In this document: in pieces, positions 37,107 to 50,641 of the stretch
Layout: each line of letters opens with the position of its first letter
How positions within the stretch are numbered: position 1 is the stretch's first letter
From: Cloeon dipterum
Taxonomy: Eukaryota; Arthropoda; Insecta; Ephemeroptera; Baetidae
Assembly (NCBI RefSeq): GCF_949628265.1
Contig: NC_088788.1
Span: 3,844,001 to 3,908,000, forward strand
Direction: 5' to 3'
DNA: 64,000 nucleotides
Translations under genes and position numbers: made by a program
Notes under the pieces: model-generated
Databases searched by the model: none
The model's input: only the letters and a program-made list of their open reading frames with translations
Told to the model about the DNA's origin: nothing

Positions 37107-40019
37107 ATGGAGGAGTTTGACGAAATATTTCCTAATTTGCTGCAGAAAATCACACACAGCGGCAAAAAGCAGCTTGATCAGGAAAATATGAGGAAAATCG
37201 AAGAACTCATCAGGTAAAAGCTTCAGATTCTTTGTATGTTCACATAATTAACCGACATTATTTATCAGTTCTTCAGTTAAACATTGCAAACAAAGCCACC
37301 AACATATTATGAAACATTTGGAGAAAAAGCATGCTGAGGTTCGGTTCAGCACCCTTCTTGTCTGTGATCACCTAGTCAGGTAAAAAATGACTATGAATCT
37401 GTGGCTATATGAGTTTTTAAAAATTTATTCTATAGGTTTAGTAAAGTTTTCCGTAAAAACTTGATTGGAGAAGACCTGACTAACTTCCTGGAGCTCACCA
37501 TGGGTACAAATAAATGCAGGCCTCTGCCTCCCCCGAAAAACGTGGCCAAAGATCTCCGCAGCCAAGCCATTTCGATTATTTACAAATGGCACGAGGATTT
37601 TGGAAAAGACTTTGTCGAGTTAGCAAATGCTTTTTACTATTTAAAAGACTGCATAAAGGTAGGTTTTGAATGATTGGGAGGTATTTTGCATTATATTATT
37701 GTGTTTGTTTCATTCAGGTTGATTTCAAAGCCATCGAGAAACAGAAAATTGCAGAAAAACTTAAGGCTGAGATGGAGCAGAAGCGTCTGGAGGAAAAGAA
37801 AGAGGAAAGAATGAAAAAGGCTCTCATGGAATTTAAAAGTTGGTTTTGTCAGAAATTAAAAAAAAATTTACTGTTCAAATATTTAGGTTTTTTTGACGAG
37901 GCGCAGAGGCTTTGCACTGAACTAGAAAACTGCATTTCCCTTCTGATCCCTCCGCCTGAAGACTTTTTCCTACCTTTAAATCCCGCAGACGCCATTAATT
38001 CCGAGCCAGGAACAAGTTCAGACTTGCGTTCGCACGGAATTGTCACGCCTGGAATTTCGATTCCAATCCATGTTTCAAAAGGTGTGCACTCGTTTAAAAA
38101 TAATATAATTCTCATTACGAGCGCATTTTTCAGCTGTCCCTAAACTGGTGATTGATGAAGACAATCAGCCCATAGTCGAAAGCGCCCAGGAAATCTATAG
38201 CCAGCTGAATAAAGGCCATGTGAAGAGAGTTGCGTCTTGGACTGAAATTTTCTCTGATAACAGAGGTTTGCTTATTTATTTCATTGGAAAGTTTGACTAA
38301 AACATAAATCAAATACCAGATCATGCAGGCAAATTCCAGTCTTGCAAAGTGCTGAATGAGCAGCTGAAAAAGTGTCTCAATCAGTTTGAGGATCTGGGCC
38401 TGAAGAAGTCAAGAAGGGGCCAGTCAGGTAGTTAAATCAAATTTTGGTTGTAAAAAAGGCTATATTAATTGGAATTCAGTCAGCAGTGAGGAAGAAGACT
38501 TTGAAGAGGTCGAGCCCAAGGAGGGATATGAAGAGAAAGTGAAGGAAGACCTTCTCTCTGTCTTAATTGCAAAGAAGGAACTGAAAAAAGAAGAAAAGTC
38601 TGAACCAATAGTGAAACCTGTTGTGAAAAAGCCGAAGACCTGCGAGAAACCAGTTGAAAAAGTTTCGACCAACATAGAGGACTGGGAGAAAAAGCAGATT
38701 GAGTTGCCACCTGTCATCGTGGGGTAAATTATTTTCTTTTAATTAGTGAACCTACGCTGAACTTTTTTGTGCAGAACCAGGCCTGATAACAGCCAAGTTT
38801 GGATAAGCCCTGCATTTGAAGACGAGGAAGTCAAAGTTCCGGTGATAGAGAGCTGTCCGATAGACTACTCCCGCACCTTTGAGCCTGTCAAGTGGTCCTG
38901 CAGAGCTCCCTTGCCTAATGGAACTCTTTGTCCACGGCAAGATCGCATCAAGGTGACTTTTTACTCCGTTGATTATTAATAATGAAAAATTGTAGTTTAT
39001 TTTGAACCTATTGTCATAAATGTGGAGACAGTATGAGGATTTTTTGGGATGAAATGAGCAACTGGGTTGTTTTCAGGAAGTTCAAAACATAATTTCAATT
39101 TTAATACTTATATATCACGTTAAAAAATTCATATGAATCTTGGAGCTCCCCGAGAAGAGAAAAATTGGAAAAATTAATTCAGGATTAAAATTTTGTGATG
39201 AAACTAACTCTTTGTATAAATGATAAGAACATTTTTGGACTAGAAAATCAATCAAAAATATTTTTGGGCTAAAAAATAAAAAAACCTGAAATTTTAAAAA
39301 TAAAAAATTTAAATAATTTATCAATAGAATTGATTTTTTTTTCGAATATCTACAACTGCTGAAATTTGCACATGAAACCATATGGTAACTTGGACTCACC
39401 TAAAAAATATTATTCTTTAATAGAGTAGCAATCTGACTTATAGATATTCAACCCAATTAATCTCTATCGTAAAAACATTCTGAGGAAAATGATCAACAAT
39501 TATCTAAATAATATGTTTGATGGCACTCAGTGTCCTTTCCATGGGAGAATTGTGCCCAGAGACGAGAGTGGAAAATGTGTGCGAGAGGAAGACGCAACCA
39601 GAGAACAGCTGATGAAGGAGCAGCATGAGAGGGAAAATCCAGAGTGGCAGGATCCGAAACTTCTGGCTGAACTTAAGGTGAATTTTTAATTTAAATCCTA
39701 ATTGATTTAAATAAGTTCGTTTTAGAGAGCCACGGGCATTGATCTGGAAATGCCGAAAAAGGGAAAGAGGAGGAAAAAGCAACCGGAATTTCCTGGTCTA
39801 ACGGATTTGTCGGCTAAAAAGGACTCGCCTAGGAAGCGTCTGGCTCGAAAAGTGCTAACAAAGTAACATTTATATTTTCTTTAATTATTGAGCCAAACTA
39901 AAATATGATTTGACTTTGATAGGTCTGAAATGAAACAGCTGAAATCTAAATTAGAGGTGGATTTTGAGGAGAAGAATAAGCAAGAGTTTTATGCCGGTTC
40001 AGATGAGTACGACAGCTAG
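37107..40019 (+). CDS. UVSSA: UVSSA (UV-stimulated scaffold protein A), transcription-coupled repair
   Basis: Twelve exons chain in phase: 37107-37213, 37269-37379, 37436-37658, 37718-37838, 37887-38081, 38134-38265, 38320-38427, 38480-38723, 38775-38952, 39531-39677, 39726-39862, 39923-40019, giving about 599 aa. If the 48-bp, in-frame, AT-rich segment 37839-37886 is retained, 615. The N-terminal part (about 1-145) is a VHS/ENTH-like helical domain, followed by a Lys/Glu-rich linker. The C-terminal DUF2043-type region carries WSCRAPLPNGTLCPRQDRIK then CPFHG, a Cys-x8-Cys-x7-Cys-x2-His zinc site, and a basic tail. UVSSA binds stalled RNA polymerase II, delivers USP7 and recruits TFIIH in nucleotide excision repair. 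Most introns are only 48-60 bp. Confidence 0.95.
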
Positions 40020-40112
40020 CCAAGTTTTGTAGGAATGAATTTTCTAATGAAACACGCAGTATTTTGCTAAAACTCTCTTTCGACTCTTTCAAATTTAGCC
40101 TTTCATCCAGTA

Positions 40113-40118
40113 TTTATT
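40113..40118 (-). terminator. Candidate poly(A) signal of the mucin-like gene
   Basis: TTTATT on the plus strand reads AATAAA on the minus strand, 132 bp beyond the stop codon at 40250. The UVSSA 3' end must lie in the same 230-bp convergent interval, so the two 3' UTRs probably overlap. Confidence 0.45.
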
Positions 40119-40249
40119 GATATCACCCAAGCAAATTACAAACTCGTTAAAATTAGAAATTAAATAATGTCGTCGAGGCAAGTTCTTTCTTTCGTTTCGT
40201 TCTCTCGTCAGTAGATACATAACTAAAATTACACTTATGGCAAACGTTC

Positions 40250-43200
40250 TTATTCACTAGCGGCTCCCCTGGAGCGGAAGTGGCCGGGCTTCCTGCCGGC
40301 TCGCTTCTTGATCAGCGAACTGACCAAACTCTCGGTGGTTTGCGCCTCGGGGGCGGCCGTGGAGGTGGTCGTGCTCGACGGGCTCGCCTCCACCTCGGGG
40401 CTGCTCGCTTCTGCCGTCTCCTCGCTGTTGGTGGCGCCGACCTCGCTTTCGGTTGAGGCCTTAGGCTCGGGGGTCGACGGGGTCAGCGGGCCGGGCCTCC
40501 TCGGACGGGCCAACAGCTGTCGCCTGCTCACGGGAGACTGCGCTGCCACGGGCTTTTTCGGCTTTTCCGTGACCACCAGCGCCGCGGGCCTCTTGCGCAG
40601 GCGGTTCAGGCCGGTTGGCGCCGCGGTCGAGATTTGTGCTTGAGTTGAATCCTCCTGTGGGATGAATAATTTTCAGTTAAAAACTACAAATTGAACATTT
40701 TTAATTAAATTATTTAAGTCATGGGAAATTTGGTACGATGATATCAAAACTATTTACTTAATTATTAAATTTTGTTAGTGTCACATCATCAAAGTTGTTA
40801 AAGAACCGTCTAAACCTCTTACAAATTAAGAGCTACCAAATTTTTGAACAGCTTAATTTAGAAGTTCAATGTCAGAAAAAATAGAACACCTATCAAAAGA
40901 TTTCAAAGCCCTGTAAAAAATTAAAACAATCACAGTAAACTACTGTGATTTTTTAATTTTAATTTGGATTAATTCAAGCTAGGAAAAACGGCTGAAAATA
41001 AATTAATTCATATAAATAAGGCCTTGCCTGCGGAGATTGAGATGCTTCGGAAGAAGCCTCAACTGGGGCCTCGGGGGCGGACGCCTCTTCACTAGACTGT
41101 TCACTGGTGGCTGGGGCTGCTGTGGTCGTTGGCAGTCCAACCCTGTTTCTGCCCCTCAACAGCAAAGCTGGAGACCTAGGCCTAGAAATAAACCATAAAT
41201 CCTCCATTTTTTCTGAATTCAATCCCGGATTTTGTACCTGCTAGCGATGGCTCTGGGCTTGGCAGTGGTGGTTGAGGTAGTGCTGGTGACGGAAGGAGCC
41301 GAAGGAGCCAGCTCGACGTTGATGGGCTCTCCTTCGGCGGTCGGATCCTCTTCAGGCTTCTCCTCAGCGGCGGTGGGTGCGGGGGCCCTGCTAGGGGGCC
41401 CTCTCCTCCTGGGGAAGTTGGGTCTGTGGATGGCGTTCTTGATGCTGTTCGGCCTGGTCTTGGTGGCAAAGGCGGGTGCGGCGTTGGCCACGGGGGCGGC
41501 GCTGTCCTTGACCACCTCCTCTTCAGGGGCGGCGGTGGAGAACGAAGAGGAATAGCCTCTCTGGCGGGTCCTCACCCTTCCGGCCGGGCTATGGCTCGGT
41601 TTCACCTGCGGCGCAGCAGCGGCCGGGGCTTCGGTCGTCAGTTTCCTGCTCCTGTTCTGGCTGATCGGTTTCCTGAGGGAGCCGCCGGCGCTTGGTCTAA
41701 GACGGCTGCGAGTGCGGGTCTCGGTGGTGGTCGGCGCTTCCGTGGTCGTGGTCGTAGTTGTCGTGGTTGAGGAGGGCAGCACGGTCGTCTCGGGCACTGT
41801 GGTCTCTTCGACTTCTTCGGTGGTGTTGACCTCGTCAGCCTGAGCGCTCTCAACCACTTCATTTGCCCTGGAATTAGGATATTTTTATTTTAAAATGATT
41901 TTCTACGAATGTCTTTGGAAAATATTTTTCTAAATTAATTTGGGACCATAAAAAATATTTACTTCGCTATATTCTAGAGAAAGATAAAATAAAAATGTTA
42001 CCTTTCATCGTCGGCACTCTGGATGTTAGCGTAGAGAGCGGCCAAATCGTAAGCAGGCTTGCTTGGTTTGTCAGTGGCAGGAGCCTCAGTCGATTCCACC
42101 TCTGGGGCTTCAGTGGTGGTGGTAGTAGTGGTGGTCGTCGTCGTCGTCGAAGTGGTGGTCGTGGAACGAACGCGAGTCTTTGCGGGAGGCACGAAGGTCT
42201 CTTCGCGATGCGGAACGGCAATTTCCTCTGTCACAGCAGCAGAGTTGAAGCGGCTGCCGGATCCAGAGTTGGAGGTTTCGCCGGAGGCGGCGGCTCCAGT
42301 TCTGAAAGACTTGCTGTCCACCAGCTCCAGACTGGGGCGAACGCGGCCGGAGGATTCGATTTGGTGGCCTCCGCGAGGAGGGAACCTGGTGGCCACGGGC
42401 AGACGCTCCTCTTCGGGCTGCTCCTCGACTTCGGGCAGAGCGTGCTGCTGCCTTCCAGAGTGCCTGTTAAAATCCAATTTATTAAAATGCATAATTAATT
42501 TTAGATTTTTAATTACCTGATGGGAGTGTTGATTTCATTGACCAAGGGCACTTCGGTATGGTATTCGACGGGCTCAGCGCGGTGGTGTCCTCGAACCCTG
42601 TTGATGGTTGTGTACCTGTCATCCTCCTTCCTGAGGTGCTGGTTTCTGTCCGGGATGGGCTCGGGAATGTACTCCTGAGGGCTCTCAGTGGTGGTTGTGG
42701 TCGTCGTGCTGGTGGTCGAGGTTGTGGATGATGCGGGCTTGCTCAGGTCTTCCTCAAGATCGATAGATTCTGTTCAAAATCCGAATTATTATTTTGCAAT
42801 TTTATTTTAAATTATTTAACTTGCCTCCTTCAGGGTTGGCTTCATCGTCATCGTAATAGTAAATATACTCGTATTCGTACTCCTGTCCATTGGCAGCTTT
42901 CTTGACGTTGATCCTGGACGACTGAGTCTGCGTTCCAGCGGCTTGCAGAGGCAGGTGGCTGCTCGTTCCCTTGGCGATGATGTCGTGGCCTTCGGAGGGC
43001 TTGCGGGATCCGGTCGACAGAATGTTGAACGGGGGCAGGTCGGGGAGGTTAGAGACAGCAGCCGTGTGCTGGGACTTGTCACTATATATGGTTACCGATT
43101 AGATTGTGTCACAGTGGCACAAAATCATTCACTTACATGCTTTGGAACTTGCCACTAGGAACAGTGAAAGTGTCTCCTCGCTTGCCCTCGAAGCTGGGTC

Positions 43201-45846
43201 TGTTGAGAAGGCCGATCTCGGCCTCAGACTTGAACTCGATCACTTCACTGGCAGCTTCTTCCTTGTTCTGACTAGACTCGTGATTGTCAGGCACGATTTT
43301 CACATTTTCCATCTTTTTCTGCTGCTCCTGCTTGAATATCCTGCCGTTGATATGCATCTCCTTGCTGATCACCACAGAAACCTCAGTCTGAACTTCCTCC
43401 TTGGACTTGAAATTTTGTACATAATCAATTAATAAAAAATTTATTTTTTTTATTCAATAATGAACCCACCTCGGTAGGAAGCTCGGTGTCGCTGGTTTCG
43501 TAAGCGTCTGTCTGGAAAGTGGTAGGAACAGTCGTTTCATCGTCACTGATGGTTGTCTGAGGAGCGGCAGTCGTGGTCGTTGTTTTGTTAACAATTTCAA
43601 CGCTGGGGTTGCGTCCGCTCACGGCCGCCTTGAAGAAGACGTATTCCTCACCGGCCCTCGGCTCGGTGATCAACTCGACCTCCGGGGCAGCGACCACGGC
43701 GTGCAGGCAGCCCCACAGGAGGAAGCTACAAAAGAAGAATGATTCATTTAGAGATTTTCGAATGGAAAATGATGTCAGCGAAATTATTAAAAATCATTAA
43801 TTGTTGAAAAATTGAGAAAAATCATGAAATATGGCAAAAAGTGCCGGTTTAATTTTTCCTTTTTTTAAATCGAAATTTATTTAATTGGTAAGGGAATTTA
43901 CCACAGTATTCACTCAACATTTTTAGATAGATTGCAATGAGAGGAGGCGAAAAAATATTTCCAAACCCTTCAATTTTTTGATAAACTTTAATGTAAATTT
44001 TACTCGGTGCCTGATTTAAATTTTGAACGTACGTTCTATTGTCCTGAGAGTAAAAATCTTCAGTTTCACTTCAAAGCTTGTGCCAAACAATTTCAAATCA
44101 AGGAGAAGAATTTATTTATTTTTTCTTTTCTGCGCCTCTCTGCTTTCGCTGTCGCTATTGTATCAGCAGATTTTTATTGGCTAATTGAAAATTCAAGCGT
44201 GCCATACTAATAAGCCGTTGGCCTACTTTTGCCCTTGCGAGAGGGAAATTGCGAACAATATCATTGTATGTATTTATCCAGCGGCGGGAGAAAATATTTT
44301 AGGAGAAATTATTTGTGATGGAAATGTGATAAATTTGGCGGCACGGGAGACGGAGAAGAGACACGCAAGGCGGCTCATTAGTCAGCAGAGAAATTTGATA
44401 GATTCCAATCTGCGCCCACCGGCCGGCCAGCCGGTTTTCCTATTTCTAGTGCCGTGTGCGATCACGCGCTCGCGTCTCATTTTTCACAATCAAGTCCGTC
44501 GGCCGAGCGCGTTTGTCATATTTATTGCCGATTTGTGTCAAAAGAGATGCCGAGGAGGAGAGTGAGTTTACTTTCATCAGCCAAACAAAGCTGCTGATTT
44601 ATTTAATCTCTCTCTCTCTCTCGCTGAAGTGGTCACCGGCGGACTGGCCAGGCCGGACCAACTTTCGCTCATAATAAAAATGAAAGGCTTTCTGGCTAAG
44701 GAGCGATTTCAACCTGAAGGCCAAGTTCAAGGTTAAACAGCAGCGCCGAAGGAAGAAGTGAAATTCTGCGCTCGGAAATGCCATCCGCGATTAATTTTTC
44801 GTCTCGTCCACACCTGCAGAGGCGTTTATTAGGAAAGTTGCCCGCCTCACTGAGCACACGCACTTACTTCTTGTGCATACCATTAGAGTACAGAGCGAGC
44901 ACGCGTGTCCGCGAACAGAAAGTGGAAAACTCGCGTTTGGACATCCATCTTCTACGACTCTTTGCTACAAATTTGCTTTTAATTATAAGAGACGTCCAAA
45001 GCCGGATTGCTCCATCGTGACTTACATCGAGCGTGAAAGTTCCTAAAATTCTTCTCGGTACGCCAAAACTCGGCGGGAAAATGTTTTATACAATTTTTAA
45101 TTAATACGCATACAGAATAAATTGGGTCAAATGAAATGAAGTGAATCAATTGGCAATGCTGCCTCTCGTTTGAAAAAGGAGAAGAGGTTAACGCTGATAT
45201 TATGTATGCACGGTTCAGTGGAAAGTCAAGATCGCCCGCTTTCGTTTGTGTGAAACACGAATTGAAAAAGGCACTGCGTTCGTCCTTAAGAGAAATACTG
45301 GTTCTCAAGAAATTAGCATTAGTGCGAAGAAGCCAAATGCTAAAATTTGCACTTATACAGAGAAAGTGACAAATTTTTATTCCATTTGAAAAATAAGTTA
45401 TATTATCTCGTACACACCCCACGTGACATTTGATCTAGAAAAAAAACTGACTGACCTCCGCGTCGTTAATGAGGCGATCAAAACGAGTGAGTAAATCCCA
45501 AAGGGCGACATTATTTATTGCTCGCCAATATTGAAACGAGCAGGAACTTACGCAACGCGTTTTTAAAATTCAAAGGACAACCTGTGGCGTGAGGCAATTT
45601 TCTCAGAACCGAATATTCGGTTTGCCAAACTGCTCAATAAATAAATAATTGCATAATCCAGGAAGCGTTTTCTCTGTTTGCACGTCCATATGGCCGCAAC
45701 GCCTCTTTTCATTTTAAATGTCTCATCATCGCACAATGAATAAGCGGCAGACAGGCTGCAAATGCCAAATTAAACGCGGTGAATGTAACTGGCTGAGAAT
45801 TGGGACGACGCGGTGTCACTGACAATGAGCATCCTATTCTCTGTTG

Positions 45847-45908
<62 letters not shown>

Positions 45909-48900
45909 GCTCCTAAACCTAAATTAAACAGTTTAACAAAACTCTGGCACTGCTTTTTGTCGAGACACTATCTATTTAAATAGTTCGTGGATGAAAAAAT
46001 ATTTGAACGGCCTTGAGATATAGCTGCAATCTAGATTCTCATCTCTGCTGAATGAGAGGAATCTCCCAAGAACAAAAATAGATTAATGCACTCAGGAAAA
46101 TTGAAAAAAATGCTCTAAAAAAATTAATATCCCTTTTCAACATGTAGTAAATTTGTAAATTAAAGATCATTATGCAACCTGTGCAACACAAGCGCCTATG
46201 GGATTGCCTACCTTATCACCAGGGTAGATTTTTAAACTGCATTTTTCGAATTTAAATAATCCTCACCATTCACCAATAAAAGTTGTTGCGTAAGAGTGGG
46301 GCGAATCCGAATTTCACCTCAAAAGAAAGAAGAGAGAGGACACTTTCCATTTCTATATACCATCCGGTTATTTGCATCTGAATGCATCTCCACGCCGTTA
46401 CTCAACAATTGAATAATGGATTAGAAAATGCCGCGTCGTCACGCCTGAAGGTGGCGAAGAATTATTAAAATTAAAAAAAATAAAAAATACGAAGACTTGG
46501 AGAGTGTGACAAATAATTTCGCTGCTGGCACCTGTCCAGCAGGATGAAGCGACTCTTTGCGCGAGTGGAAATACATGGAACAAGAGAGAGTGAGAAAGGG
46601 TGTGAAGATCCTAGCTGGCAAGATTGACCTACTCAGATCACTTTCTCAACGCGAGGCAGCCGCGGAGGAGAGTAGCAAGCAAGCAAGCAAGCGCACAGCA
46701 CAATCGGCTGGATTAAAATCGTATAATAATGGCATTCACCTTGCACGCGGCAACAGAGAGCATCTCACTCAGGCAGCGGCGCCAACCGCAGCAAAATTGG
46801 CAAACGGAACTAAAGGTGCGCAATTTCACCTGCGAGATTCTTGCTAAGTACGTGTGGGTGAGCCTCGAGAGAAAATATTATTCGCGAACGCAAGATTTTT
46901 TCGCACGGAATTGCACGCTCTAATGAAATATTGCGCGATTATTCAACAATAAAGAATGAGTCTACGCGTCGCTTTTTATAATCACCTTGTTCCGTGTTTT
47001 GCAGCATGAAAATTGTGATGAAAATTGGAAGAAATTGATGAAAGGTTATCTGATGAAATAATAATCTTTTTAAAAGGGCAATTTTGAGGTTAATTTTATC
47101 TGGCCATGACGATCCTCTCCTCATACAAAATCAGGTGTATATTTCAGAGATTTAAAAAAGAGAGAAAATAAGAAAACGACGGGCATTTTAGATGGAATTT
47201 ATAAGGAGTAAAAACAAATTAAACTCTTAAAATCTACGTACATTCCGAGAAAATAATTATGTTTAAAGATTTTGTACAGAAATATTGTTTAAACTTATTT
47301 AGGTATTTTTATCTGTTAAGATGGAGCTAAAAATCCAATTTTCTTCGCAAGAGATTTTACGGACTAAAAAATGTTGAAGTCATTAAATAGGAAAATAAAT
47401 CTCTAATTAGAAGCATTAATCATTAATTGCTCGGACAATATTATTCCTCTTAGAAATTTGCTTTTTATTTTTAAAAATTTTTGTTAATTCTATTTTACTC
47501 TAATAATTTAACTACTCTAGCTCTTTTCTTGGTGGGCATATCGACAGTTTCAGTTTCGCCAAAATCATCCTTTGGGGAATTCCTGGAAACTGCTGCCCGC
47601 GAACGAAGAATTCACGTCGTGTCTTGCCCTTGAAGGCGTGTTTCGTTTTCTCCGAGAAATGACGTGATGCTCCGTTTTTGCCCGTCTGCTCCTTTCTTCG
47701 AGCGGACCATTTCGAAGAAAAGCGTCCTTTCTCGACTATAAATAATAAATTTCGCATCAGGCGCAACAAACTCGGGTCCATTGTCCTCTGGCTACTTGGG
47801 CAGCAGTAAAACAAAACAAAAATCGGCCGGTCTGTCTGACTGTTCTCTTGTGCGGCGAACGGGTTTCCAAGCGCCGCAGAAAATGAAAGTGCTCTCGGCG
47901 GCACATTCCAGCCGCTTGTCACATTTTATATATATATATGCATGCACAGCTTTGTGCTTTCGTTCAAATCTCCGTCGCGATATCGATACATGCAGCCGCA
48001 GTATTCATTCCGCCGTGAGTGCGGCCGCGATTAACTTTCGTGTATCGGATGGGAAAAAATAGAGAAAGACCCGCCGGAGAAAATGCTCATTAGATTGCAG
48101 CGCAAAAAGAGCCGTGTGACTCATAAGGTAAAAATTTACGCAATACTGATTGATAAGTGCCGTTTGCTAAAAGTGGCGCCGCCCTTTCGATTTGTGTCAA
48201 GTATTTTTATTCTGACCGCGGCAAGCTTTCCAGCAGGCCATTGATAACATCATTAGGTTTTATTTAGTTTGTTTAAAGGGAGTAAATCAGAAAATAATTG
48301 TAATTTTAAAATATTTCTAATTGTGTCAGTGATGGGAATTTTTGCTTAAGAAAAAGGAAAGTGTTATTATATCACGTGTCACCAAAAAGAATGCGAAACG
48401 GAAGCAGGTAATAAAGGCCTACCTAAAAAACTGTTGGTGTGTCAAAAATTAAACTCCGAAAATTGCGTCTGTACACGGAAAGTTGAGGTCGTATACACAT
48501 TTGCACTCTCACTTTTACCGCACAATCGACAAACATGAAGCACTGAATGGCGTCCAAGTGAAAAGAGCGTGCTTAAACGTACTTAATTAGCTATTTTTGG
48601 GCACGCTGCCGCTTTTCGGAGCAGGAAGAACGGCATCTGCGAAAACCACTTTTCTCCTCTTTTAATATTCAAGCTGCTGCTGCTCGGCAAATAATTATGT
48701 TTTGGTTCACTTTTCATTCGCCGGTCATTATTAAATTCGCTCCAGTTCGTGCTGTCCGCGCACGTCGCGGCTTAAAAAGTAGCAAGAGGAGCAGAGAAGC
48801 AGCTTTCTTTTAGCATTTGGACTAAAATTTACCGCTTGAGCGTGCAATGAGTTTTTGATTTGTATGATCCACATTCGCCGGAATAAGTTGCCGCATCACT

Positions 48901-49154
48901 CCCTCTCGCGAAGATGCTGTCTCACTGCGTGCAGGTTTATTACATTTCTAATCTTTGAAAATATTTTAATTTTTAGGAGGCTTGGAATTAAATTAAATAA
49001 AAACTGTCTTGATTAACCGATTTCCCTGTCAGTGAGAGCAATTACATCGATGAGTGCCACTCACTCTCGGCAATATCCAATTGCGAATAATTGCAGGCGT
49101 TGCATGCGTACGACAGGAGTAGAATAAATGCGGTACTTACGCGGTAACAAGCAT
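40250..49154 (-). CDS. Secreted Thr/Ala/Pro-rich mucin-like protein
   Basis: Nine minus-strand exons chain in phase to exactly 899 codons: 49141-49154, 43470-43725, 43137-43405, 42825-43081, 42517-42769, 42002-42463, 41238-41867, 41028-41181, 40250-40654. Exon 1 codes only four residues and, joined to exon 2, gives the signal peptide MLVTAFLLWGCLHAVVAAP. Long Thr runs (for example near 42130 and 41750), Pro/Ala/Ser stretches and clustered Arg/Lys pairs follow. EYEYEYIYYYDDDE and an RGD tripeptide (near 43160) are also seen. No folded domain was recognised. A heavily O-glycosylated extracellular-matrix or cuticle-associated protein is inferred. Two introns use GC donors (42824 and 41027), both required by phase. 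The frame is intact. Confidence 0.8.
43726..49140 (-). other. Intron 1 of the mucin-like gene
   Basis: This 5.4-kb intron splits the signal peptide. It holds no supported gene. It contains a CA microsatellite (45848-45906), a short CT run near 44608-44628 and a CAAG repeat near 46674-46692. Short open frames here are in low-complexity or AT-rich DNA. Confidence 0.6.
45848..45906. repeat. (CA)n microsatellite
   Basis: About 29 uninterrupted CA units, in intron 1 of the mucin-like gene. Confidence 0.98.
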
Positions 49155-49337
49155 TATGCGGCTTGTGGTTGTGCAAGCAGTCAGAGTTGACGGCGTCCGA
49201 GGTGCATCCAAGAAAAATGGGAGGCCGGCGCCGAGTGCCCGCAGAGGAAAAGCAAAACGTTCACCGCCGACTCACTGAAACGCACTCCTCGGACGGATGC
49301 TGAGGCTGCAATATGTCGCGCGCGCCTTCACTCTCTC

Positions 49338-49350
49338 CTTTTATATGACC
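49338..49350 (-). promoter_or_regulatory. TATA box of the mucin-like gene
   Basis: The plus strand CCTTTTATATGAC reads GTCATATAAAAGG on the gene strand. A transcription start about 30 bp on (near 49310) would give a 5' UTR of about 155 bp before the ATG at 49154. Confidence 0.6.
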
Positions 49351-49359
49351 ACTTCACTT

Positions 49360-50640
49360 TGACCCAAATTCTCGCAGCTCGCTGCCTCCAGATTGGATGG
49401 ATATATGCATTTACCTGAGCTCTCCGCCCGCCCGCCTCCCGCTCGCTCGCTCGCTGCGCTGCTCAGCGGCTCCACACTCGCGTTGCCACTGCGTCCACAT
49501 TCCGCGGGGATGCAAAACACACTCCTCGACGCTAAATGAAAAAAAGGGTTCGCAAAGTTGTTTGTTATTTTTAGGAAAAAATAAAAACAGCTAATTAAAA
49601 GTTTTCTTTCTTTCCAAACAATTTAAAGTTTATAGAAATTTGTTTTCAAATTTAGGAATTTTTAAAGACAGAAAAGTTTCAATGAAATATTTAGGCTTAC
49701 AAATTTAAATTCAAAGCTTAAACCTGGAAATAAAAGTTTTACTGGCTGAAAATGTTGTCAGAAAAATAGAGTGTAAAATATCTAAATAAAATTTCACAGA
49801 TTTGATATAAAATTTATCCAAAAATGTTTTCTTCTTGTGACTGGTCCAAAGCAGAGGACATTAATTTCCGCAAAAAATTTACAAAATTACAAAATGCAAT
49901 GCTAAAGTTCTCCAATTTTTTTTTAAATACTGCTGTGAAAGATCCATTTTATTTAAATTTATAAAAGGTCAAAAATAGTACTGGACAGTCATTTTGTCAC
50001 TTGTCCACCCTTTTGCCAACCAACACTTCAAATTCATGCAAATGGACAGAATATTTAATTCTCACTTTTGCGGCATAGATTCGTTTAAATATTATTTTGT
50101 CTTATTTATAAAACATAATCACAATTTTTCGTAACATCATAGGATTTTTCATCAATTCATAACCTCCAACTTTGGAATGTTCTCGATGGAGATGATGGAT
50201 CTTGCTCGTGAAAGACTTCTCAATTTACATCAATAAATGAATTATCTTAACTGATCTTGAATAAATTATAGGTTCGCTTTACTATCATGTCAGAAGGTCA
50301 CCAGCTTTTGCAACAATTTCGAGTTGATGAAGCTTTAAAGCTTTTTCTCCAAATAGTATTTTCGAGATTTTATTCAGGAAAATTTATTGAGATCCAGTAA
50401 AATTAAAGCAGGTGTAAATAAATACAAAGTGCATTTACATATATGGAAAATATCACTAGTCTTTTGTAAAAATATTCCCTCTTAATTTGGCTTAGTCAAA
50501 AGTAAAAAGGAATTGGATGAATAATACCTACGGTGATTTTTGTGGATCTTTGCATCAAATCATATTTTGCATTTACGAAGGAACTGTGGAAAATATAAAA
50601 TATTTACACGAATTTTAACAGCATTGATTTTGATTATTTA
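49360..50640. other. Intergenic between the mucin-like gene and the tandem array
   Basis: The first 200 bp are GC-rich (short GCTC repeats near 49440); the rest is AT-rich. No coding exon or structured repeat was recognised. Confidence 0.5.
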
Positions 50641-50641
50641 C

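Noticed and set aside
41232..42520. Long plus-strand frames rich in Val, Gly and Ser
   Set aside because: They are the antisense shadow of the Thr-rich exons of the mucin-like gene.
45709..45906. Cys/Val-repeat reading frame
   Set aside because: It is a translation of the CA microsatellite.
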